The translations under genes and the position numbers were made by a program. A stretch of DNA of 11,064 nt from Planctomycetes bacterium UBA4800. Its GTDB lineage: Bacteria; Planctomycetota; UBA8108; UBA8890; UBA8898. Of this stretch, positions 5,547 through 11,064 are shown piece by piece. Below the pieces are notes generated by a model. It did not search any database, was not told the origin of the DNA, and was given only the letters and a program-made list of their open reading frames with translations. Location: positions 1-11,064 of the forward strand of contig DHGK01000312.1 of the NCBI GenBank assembly GCA_002402755.1, in the 5' to 3' direction. Each line of letters starts with the position of its first letter. The first letter of the stretch is position 1.

Positions 5547-8500
5547 ATGACACAGGACGCGACGCCGAGCCCGAGCGACGACGAGCTCTTCGACCTGATC
5601 CGACGCGAGATCGAGGAAGAGCGAGCGGCCGGGCGTGTCGTCGATGCGGGCTGGCTGATCGAGCGCCACGGCCCGCGGATCATGCAGCGCTTCGCCCTGC
5701 TCTCGCGCCTGCTCGCGATCGTGGGAAGGGATGGATCCGGATCGACGCCCTCGGCCGTTCAGGATCCGCCGGCCGCCCCTCCCGCCGAATCCGCGCCCGC
5801 CCCCGAGGTATTGATGGCGCTGCCCGACGAGATCGGCGAGTTCCAGATCCTCCGCTCCCTCGGGCAGGGCGGCATGGGAGTGGTGTTCCTCGCGCGCCAG
5901 AAGAACCTCAATCGCCTGGTCGCGCTCAAGGTCCTCTCGCCGCTGGTCGGCTGGGACAAGGAGCAGCTCGACCGCTTCCAGCGCGAGATCCTGACGGCGA
6001 GCCGGCTCCGGCACCCCAACATCGCGCACGTGTACACGTCCGAGCTGCAGGGGCCCATTCCGCACTACGCGATGGAGTACATCGATGGGCAGACCCTCGG
6101 CGAGCTCGCCGAGCAGGAACGCGGGAAGATCCTCGCCGCGGGTCGCACGCTTGACAGCGGCTCGCGGCGCCGCGACTTCGTGCTCACCCACGTCGGGTAC
6201 GTCATCCAGGCGGCGCGCGCGCTTGAGGCCGTCCACAACGCGGGCATCATCCACCGCGACCTGAAGCCGCAGAACCTCATGATCGGCCCCGATGGGATTC
6301 TGAAGCTGGTCGACTTCGGCCTCGCGCGCGGCGCGGGCGACCTCAAGCTCACCAAGACGCAGGCATTCGTGGGGACGCCCGTCTACATGAGCCCGGAAGC
6401 GCTCGCGGGAAGGAAGGACCTCGACGCGCGAACCGATGTCTACGGCCTCGGCATGGTGCTCTACGAGATCCTCACCGGCAAGATTCCCTATCGCGCCGAG
6501 ACCGCCCACGCGCTCTGCCGGCAGATCGAGTCGGCCGAGCCGGTGCACCCGCGCCGGTGGAATCCGCATCTTTCGGGCGACCTGGAGACGATCATCCTCA
6601 AGGCGATCGCGAAAGCTCCCGCCGATCGTTATCAGAGCGCCGGGGACCTGGCGGCCGACCTCGAACGCTTCCTGCGCTTCGAGCCCATTCACGCGCGCCG
6701 TGCGGGCCGCATCACGCGGTTCTGCAAGTTCTGCAGGCGCCGTCCGCCGGCCGCGGCCGCCATGTGCATCGGCCTTGCGCTCCTGATCGCCGCCGCGGTC
6801 TGGGCCTTCCGGCCGGCGACCGTTTCGTTCACCGGGCCGCCGGGGGCGATGATCGAGGTCGCGCGCGGCGGGGAGGCCGTGTGCTCCTCGGTCATCGCGG
6901 CGAACGGCACCGCCGCGCTCGCGCTCGCGCCGGCCGACTACCGGGTCCGCGTGTCGCTCCCGAAGCACATCCCCGCAGACGTCGCGATCCGCCTCGGGCG
7001 CGGCCCCAATCCCGTCCAGGCGTTTCACCTCGACCGCGACATGGGAGCGATCGAGATCCACGTCACCGAGGGGGACGTGAAGGTTCGGCTCCAGGAGATC
7101 ACGGCGCACGGCCCGGGCGCGAAAGGGCACGGCGATGACCTCGTGCTCTCGGCGCCGCTCGAGCGGCCGGTGCAGCTCGATGTCGGGACCTACAAGGCCA
7201 CGTACTTCAAGGACGGGGCGCACTGGCGGCGGGGGATTCTCACGGTTCGCCGGGGAGAGACCGCGGCGGTCTGCGGGTACATCGAGCCGATCCGGGTGCT
7301 CTGGCGTCTGGCGCTCGGCGATCCGGCGAGCGAACGCGCGCCCTATCAGGTCGGATCGGGGCTCGATCCCGCGCGCATGCCCTGGATCTCGAGAACGTGC
7401 CAGCATGCATCCTCTCCCGCCGTCGAGGATGTGGACGGCGACGGGACTGCCGAGGTCCTGGTCGGAACGAGTCTCAGGATCGTGTGCCGGCGCGCCTCGG
7501 GGCTCGAGGCGCCGCCCGGGGAGCTCGCGGGGGAAGGAGTGTTCTTCGCGCGGCCCGCGGTGGGCGATCTCGACGGGGATGGCGCCAAGGAGATCGTGGC
7601 CGGCACCTGGGAACGGCTCCTGTACTGCTACGATCGGCACGGCGCCGTGCGCTGGTCCCATCTCATGAAGGGCAGAGCGTATGCGTGGCCCCAGATCGCC
7701 GATGTCGATGGCGACGGCGCCGGCGAGGTCGTGGTCGTGGACCAGGAAGGCATCGTCTCCTGCCTCGACCGCGAAGGGAAGCTGCGCTGGGCGCCGCGGG
7801 AGCTGCCGGATGCGGTGTCCGCCCAGCAGGCAATCGTGTTCGTTCCCGCTGCCCGCGGGCGGGGGCTCGATGTCGTCGCGGCATGCGACAACGGAACGGT
7901 CTACTGGATCGATGGCGCGACGGGCGGCGTTATTCGCGAGACGCGGATCGCCGGTGCGGCTGTGAGCGGGCTTGCCGTGTGGCGGCACGGCGGCGAGGAG
8001 AAGATCCTCGCGGGAACCGCGAAGGGAGCGCTGTGCCGGCTCTCGATCCGGGGAGAGCTCGAATCCACCACCGCCGTCGCCGGAGATGCGCTCGTGGGCG
8101 CGCCGGCGGCGGCCGACCTGGACGGCGACGGCCTGCCGGAGGTCGTTGTCGCGAGCCGGGATGGCATGATCGCGTGCATCGAGGACGGGGGGAGAGTCCG
8201 CTGGTCGCTCCAGCCGGATTCGCAGCTTGCGATCCGGCTCGTCGCCGATTGTGCGGCCGGGGATCTGAACGGCGACGGGAAGGCCGAGATCGCGGTCGGC
8301 TCCGCGCAGGGCCGGCTCTTCTGCATCGGCGAGATCGATGGCAAGGGCGAGGTTCTCTGCACGTACAGGCTGGAGGGGAGCCTCGACACGCCGCCGCGGC
8401 TTGCGGACCTCGACGGCGACGGCCTTCTCGACGTCGTCATCAGCTCCGCCGACGGCGATCTGTGCGCGTTGAGCCTTGCGGTCTCGGCGCGCATCTGGGC

Positions 8501-9665
8501 GCTCAAGGTCGCCCGGCCGGTGGGACACAGCCCTGCAATCGCCGACACGGATGGCGATGGCGAGAACGAAGTTCTCGTGACGTCCGCAGATGGCTTCATC
8601 TACTGCATCAACCTGGACGGCACGACGCTCTGGAAGCACCCGACGCGGGGAAAGGTCGATGCGGGGGTGCTGGCGGCGGATATCGATGCCGATGGACGGC
8701 CCGAGATCCTGGCGGCCTCCTCGGGCCGGCGGGCCTACTGTCTGAAGAGCGAGGGGCGGCGCGTACGTTCGATGTGGCGCGGCGCCGACGGCGAAGACGG
8801 GGTTGTGCTCGACGACTCGGCGTTCGGCCGGCCGGTCGCCGCCGACCTCGATGGCGACGGCGCGATCGAGGTTCTGGTGGCGACATCGGCACGCTCGGTG
8901 TACGCGATCGATCGGCAAGGGAATGCCGCGCTGCTCGTGGCGAACGCGACTCCGTCCGGCGACGAGGACGAACGCTTCCGCAAGATCGAGGCGGCGGATC
9001 TCGATGGCGATGGCTCGATCGAGATCCTGGTGGGAGACGATGAACAGCGGCTCTTGTGCTTCCGGCGTGCGGACGCGGGACGCAACGAGTGGAGCCTCGC
9101 GTGGGAGAAGCAACCTTTCCACCCGTGGGAAGCCGTCGGCCTGGGCGATGTCCCGGGCGCGGCGGTCGTGGGAAGCACGGAAGGCGCGCTCATCTGTCTC
9201 GGGGCCCCCGGCAGGAACCTCACGAGTGCGGAGACGCCGCACGGCATCTCCAGCCTTCTCGCCGCGGCGGATCTCGACAATGACGGCGTGCGGGAGGCGC
9301 TCGTATTCGACAGCGCGGGGACGCTCTTCTGCTTCGGCCGCGGCGGCTGGGCCCCGCGCTGGTCGTGTTCCCTCGGATGCTCGTTGCTCACCGCGCCGTG
9401 CGTCGGCGATGTCGACGGCGATGGCGTTCCGGAAATCGCGGCTGCCGGCGCCGACGGAAAGGCCCGGATCATCGATCGGCACGGCATGGTGCTCCACACG
9501 GTCGAGGTCGGCCGCGTCGAGCCCGACAAGATCGCCGTGGCCTGGTGCACGGCGCGGCGCGGCGGCGTCATCGTGGTCGTGGACCCGCAGGGCGTCGTCC
9601 ACTGCCACGGGATTCCGGACGCGGTCGCGCCGGCGTCAGCGAGAGGACTCGGTCAGGTGAAGTAG
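5547..9665 (+). CDS. transmembrane Ser/Thr protein kinase with large FG-GAP/VCBS-type extracytoplasmic propeller
   Basis: 1372 residues. An acidic helical N-terminal region (about 1-60) and a Pro/Ala linker come first. The Hanks-type kinase domain (about 97-378) has GQGGMG at 106-111, Lys128 in VALKV, HRDLKPQN with Asp238, DFG with Asp256 and SPE with Glu284, so it should be active. A basic stretch (CRRRPP) precedes one membrane helix at about 403-421. A PEGA-like beta domain follows (about 424-490). Residues 621-1355 then hold about 16 propeller units, 12 with a DxDxDG calcium loop. The expected topology is kinase in the cytoplasm and propeller outside, reminiscent of the mycobacterial PknD plan but with another repeat type and many more blades. 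ATG 5547 is chosen over TTG 5505, which lies inside the upstream gene. The Shine-Dalgarno is poor, so translation is probably coupled to the upstream gene. The substrate is unknown; the ECF sigma factor next door is a candidate. Confidence 0.92.
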   Translation: MTQDATPSPSDDELFDLIRREIEEERAAGRVVDAGWLIERHGPRIMQRFALLSRLLAIVGRDGSGSTPSAVQDPPAAPPAESAPAPEVLMALPDEIGEFQILRSLGQGGMGVVFLARQKNLNRLVALKVLSPLVGWDKEQLDRFQREILTASRLRHPNIAHVYTSELQGPIPHYAMEYIDGQTLGELAEQERGKILAAGRTLDSGSRRRDFVLTHVGYVIQAARALEAVHNAGIIHRDLKPQNLMIGPDGILKLVDFGLARGAGDLKLTKTQAFVGTPVYMSPEALAGRKDLDARTDVYGLGMVLYEILTGKIPYRAETAHALCRQIESAEPVHPRRWNPHLSGDLETIILKAIAKAPADRYQSAGDLAADLERFLRFEPIHARRAGRITRFCKFCRRRPPAAAAMCIGLALLIAAAVWAFRPATVSFTGPPGAMIEVARGGEAVCSSVIAANGTAALALAPADYRVRVSLPKHIPADVAIRLGRGPNPVQAFHLDRDMGAIEIHVTEGDVKVRLQEITAHGPGAKGHGDDLVLSAPLERPVQLDVGTYKATYFKDGAHWRRGILTVRRGETAAVCGYIEPIRVLWRLALGDPASERAPYQVGSGLDPARMPWISRTCQHASSPAVEDVDGDGTAEVLVGTSLRIVCRRASGLEAPPGELAGEGVFFARPAVGDLDGDGAKEIVAGTWERLLYCYDRHGAVRWSHLMKGRAYAWPQIADVDGDGAGEVVVVDQEGIVSCLDREGKLRWAPRELPDAVSAQQAIVFVPAARGRGLDVVAACDNGTVYWIDGATGGVIRETRIAGAAVSGLAVWRHGGEEKILAGTAKGALCRLSIRGELESTTAVAGDALVGAPAAADLDGDGLPEVVVASRDGMIACIEDGGRVRWSLQPDSQLAIRLVADCAAGDLNGDGKAEIAVGSAQGRLFCIGEIDGKGEVLCTYRLEGSLDTPPRLADLDGDGLLDVVISSADGDLCALSLAVSARIWALKVARPVGHSPAIADTDGDGENEVLVTSADGFIYCINLDGTTLWKHPTRGKVDAGVLAADIDADGRPEILAASSGRRAYCLKSEGRRVRSMWRGADGEDGVVLDDSAFGRPVAADLDGDGAIEVLVATSARSVYAIDRQGNAALLVANATPSGDEDERFRKIEAADLDGDGSIEILVGDDEQRLLCFRRADAGRNEWSLAWEKQPFHPWEAVGLGDVPGAAVVGSTEGALICLGAPGRNLTSAETPHGISSLLAAADLDNDGVREALVFDSAGTLFCFGRGGWAPRWSCSLGCSLLTAPCVGDVDGDGVPEIAAAGADGKARIIDRHGMVLHTVEVGRVEPDKIAVAWCTARRGGVIVVVDPQGVVHCHGIPDAVAPASARGLGQVK
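7407..9611 (+). repeat. tandem propeller-blade repeats within the kinase gene (about 16 units)
   Basis: Units of about 40-55 codons follow a pattern of small residues, D-hydrophobic-D-G-D-G-x-x-E-h-h-V-x-x, a tiny turn, then an aromatic-Cys strand and G-x-x-R-W. Twelve units keep DxDxDG (first Asp of the first unit is kinase residue 628). Four are degenerate: two around 7830-8080, one near 9130-9210 and the last near 9530-9611. The alternation of Ca-loop strands with YCYD..G.VRW strands combines FG-GAP/VCBS and PQQ-like features. Sixteen units would fit two eight-bladed propellers, but 7+9 or one open array cannot be excluded by eye. Confidence 0.8.
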
Positions 9666-10220
9666 CCCCGCCGCGGCGAAGCGCTCGAGCGCGCGCTGGA
9701 GCGCCTTGCTGACGGCATTCGCCTTCTTCCCCACGCGGGCCGCGATCTCCTCGTCCTTGAGGGCGCCGTAGAACTTGAGACGGATCAGCTCGGCGTCCTG
9801 CGGGCGCAGATGGCGGAGGATCTCCTCGACGGCATCGCGCCGGGCGACGGCGCCGGTGGCGCTCGATCGCGGGTCGGGCACGCGCGATTCGCGGAGTCCG
9901 GGCCGCGAGTCGCCGGCCGCGACGAGCCGGGCGCTGACGAGCGGCTTGCGCCTGAGCGCGCTCTTGACGATGTTGGACGCGGTCACGAGGACGTAGCCGA
10001 ACCAGGCCTGCTCGCCGCGCCACTCGAAGGACGCAATGCTTCCCGCGGCCTTGATGAACGCCTCCTCGAAGAGATCCTCGCCGTCCCAGTCGGCGCGCAG
10101 TGCGTCGGGGATCATGGCATCGAAGCGGCGGAGGAGCGCATCGCGAGTGCGCTTGTAGAGCCGCTCGTACGCGCTCGTATTGTCGTGCAGCCGCTTCAGA
10201 TCGTCTTCGATCTCCGTCAT
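9636..10220 (-). CDS. ECF-type RNA polymerase sigma factor (sigma-70 family)
   Basis: This 194-residue protein has the length and two-domain plan of ECF sigma factors. Region 2 (about 18-91) contains DLFEEAFIKAAGSI and W..YVLVTASNIVKSALRR. A linker of about 40 residues, rich in Arg, Pro and Ser, follows. Region 4 (about 131-182) has LRPQDAELIRLKFYG, then a helix-turn-helix DEEIAARVGKKANAVSKALQRAL at 156-178 for the -35 element. The frame opens at 10292, but ATG 10220 is preferred because it has GGGAG 10 nt upstream and the protein starts in the usual family position. No anti-sigma gene or C-terminal extension is seen. Planctomycetes are known for ECF groups genomically linked to Ser/Thr kinases, and this convergent kinase neighbour fits that. 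Its stop lies inside the kinase gene: 30 bp are shared tail to tail. It could also be read on from the oxidoreductase 115 bp upstream. Confidence 0.85.
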   Translation of the reverse strand: MTEIEDDLKRLHDNTSAYERLYKRTRDALLRRFDAMIPDALRADWDGEDLFEEAFIKAAGSIASFEWRGEQAWFGYVLVTASNIVKSALRRKPLVSARLVAAGDSRPGLRESRVPDPRSSATGAVARRDAVEEILRHLRPQDAELIRLKFYGALKDEEIAARVGKKANAVSKALQRALERFAAAGLLHLTESSR

Positions 10221-10230
10221 GCGACACGCG

Positions 10231-10235
10231 CTCCC
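10231..10235 (-). promoter_or_regulatory. Shine-Dalgarno GGGAG deciding the sigma factor start
   Basis: Read on the minus strand, GGGAG stands 10 nt before ATG 10220. The alternative ATG at 10292 has no purine-rich sequence before it. Confidence 0.5.
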
Positions 10236-10335
10236 ATCGGCTGATGGCACCGGCAAGGTCCCTATTCCATCAACGCATGGCGGGGACGTCATCGGACAGC
10301 GAATGCGGGAAAGACTCGATCCGCTCGCCCGCGGT

Positions 10336-11064
10336 TCAGCCTTCCCGGATCTCAGCCGCCGCCGGATCGAACACCTGGCGCCTGCCCGTCCAGAGCGCGC
10401 GCGCCGTCATGACGCACGCGACCGCGTGCCGCCAGCCGGCCTCGATGTCGGCATTGGGTTTCTTGCGGCTGGAGACGCACTCCAGGAAGTTCTTCATGTG
10501 GTGGGTGCCGCCCCGAGGCTCGATCTTTGTCTCGCCCTTGATCGCGCCCGCGCCCGCGCCGCCCGTTCCGCTCAGCTTCCCGGCTTCCATGTCGAGCGCG
10601 CCGTTGTAGCCGTGAATGCGGAAGTGGGTGCCGGCGCCGTTGGCCAGATCCATGGCGTAGCTGAAGATGAAGCCCTTGGGATAGGCGAGGAGCGCATGGA
10701 ACGTGTCCGAGGTCTCGCGGCCGTCCTTCCAGTGGAAAACGCCGCCCGCCGTGACGGCCGAGCGCGGGAAGGGGTCGTCCATGAGCATGACGTTCGCGTC
10801 GATGAAATGGCTCATCCACAGGCCCGCGATGCCGTTCGTCAGCTCCTTGTAGAGGTGCCAGCGGCGCAGGAGCTTGGGATCGAAGGGGCGCGCGGGGCGA
10901 TTGAAGAGAAAGCCCTCCCAGTCGACATCCTCCTTCTTGCAGTCGGCGAAGGGCCTGAGCCAGCGCGGGCCCTCGTTGAAGTGCATGCCGACCGACACGC
11001 GCGTGATGGCGCCCAGGACGCCGCTTCGGATGATCTCGGCCGCGGCCATGTGGAGCCCGTCGCT
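10336..11064 (-). CDS. Gfo/Idh/MocA family oxidoreductase, C-terminal part (cut by the window end)
   Basis: 242 residues are visible and the frame stays open to the last base, so the N-terminal Rossmann domain is outside the window; the Met at 11049 is internal. The visible part starts just after the NAD(P)-binding domain with SDGLHMAAAEIIRSGVLGAITRV. It then shows the substrate domain: GLWMSHFIDANVML with the expected His and Asp, followed by FHWKDGRETSDTF, YPKGFIFSY and FRIHGYNGALDME. The last part (THHMKNFLECVSSRKKPNADIEAGWRHAVA) is the usual family C-terminus, in which a gluconate- or sugar-type substrate is held. It is clearly different from the oxidoreductase at 622-1782, so the two are not recent duplicates. 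Planctomycete members of this type often carry a Tat signal, but that part cannot be seen here. It ends 115 bp before the sigma factor start, on the same strand. Confidence 0.88.
   Translation of the reverse strand, partial: SDGLHMAAAEIIRSGVLGAITRVSVGMHFNEGPRWLRPFADCKKEDVDWEGFLFNRPARPFDPKLLRRWHLYKELTNGIAGLWMSHFIDANVMLMDDPFPRSAVTAGGVFHWKDGRETSDTFHALLAYPKGFIFSYAMDLANGAGTHFRIHGYNGALDMEAGKLSGTGGAGAGAIKGETKIEPRGGTHHMKNFLECVSSRKKPNADIEAGWRHAVACVMTARALWTGRRQVFDPAAAEIREG

Noticed and set aside
4484..5683. 399-codon minus-strand frame across the divergent region and the exported dockerin gene
   Set aside because: It has no recognisable domain or ribosome binding site, is antisense to a well-supported gene with signal peptide and dockerin repeats, and overlaps the promoter region.
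8561..8577. Inverted repeat CGAGAAC-GAA-GTTCTCG inside the kinase gene
   Set aside because: It lies in a well-conserved propeller unit (ENEVLV) and is short; most likely a chance result of codon choice.
5538..9608. 1356-codon open frame antisense to almost the entire kinase gene
   Set aside because: Its product is low-complexity, rich in Arg, His, Asp and Ala, with no domain. The frame mirrors the DGDG-type repeats and the high-GC third positions of the kinase, which remove stops from this antisense frame.
10242..10272. Inverted repeat TGATGG/CCATCA upstream of the sigma factor gene
   Set aside because: Only 6-bp arms with a 19-nt spacer; too weak to call an operator or terminator without conservation evidence.

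Overview
The window is GC-rich bacterial DNA that looks like Planctomycetota or a closely allied PVC-type lineage, probably from an environmental genome. The evidence is the combination of gene types: a Ser/Thr kinase fused through one membrane helix to a very large FG-GAP-type propeller, an ECF sigma factor beside it, secreted proteins ending in dockerin-like double repeats with the Cys-rich tail usual in that group, and sugar-type Gfo/Idh/MocA oxidoreductases. No rRNA or tRNA gene and no insertion sequence or CRISPR array was seen, so the taxonomy is an inference.

Layout. (1) Bases 1-1782, plus strand: the end of an alpha/beta hydrolase, then, 27 bp later, a complete Gfo/Idh/MocA oxidoreductase; this looks like the end of a carbohydrate-catabolic operon. 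A perfect 14-bp-stem hairpin (1794-1825) separates it from the convergent unit. (2) Bases 1849-4328, minus strand: a two-gene operon of exported proteins, a right-handed beta-helix protein followed after only 2 bp by a PKD/dockerin-type protein. Parts of this unit are clearly less GC-rich than the surroundings. (3) Bases 4329-4690: a divergent intergenic region with a 9-bp-stem hairpin in the minus-strand leader and a good sigma-70-like promoter on the plus strand. (4) Bases 4691-9665, plus strand: a small exported jelly-roll/dockerin protein and, 13 bp after it, the 1372-residue membrane kinase with about 16 propeller blades outside the membrane. (5) Bases 9636-10220, minus strand: an ECF-type sigma factor whose last codons overlap the kinase 3' end tail to tail by 30 bp. 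(6) Bases 10336-11064, minus strand: the C-terminal part of a second Gfo/Idh/MocA oxidoreductase, cut by the window edge.

Working model (inference). The kinase, the exported dockerin protein in its operon and the ECF sigma factor could form a surface-sensing module: a large extracytoplasmic propeller reports a ligand or envelope state to a cytoplasmic kinase, whose output may be the adjacent sigma factor, and no anti-sigma gene is visible here. The flanking hydrolase and oxidoreductases fit a lifestyle of breaking down complex carbohydrates. Most long open frames on the opposite strands are by-products of high-GC codon usage and were left out.
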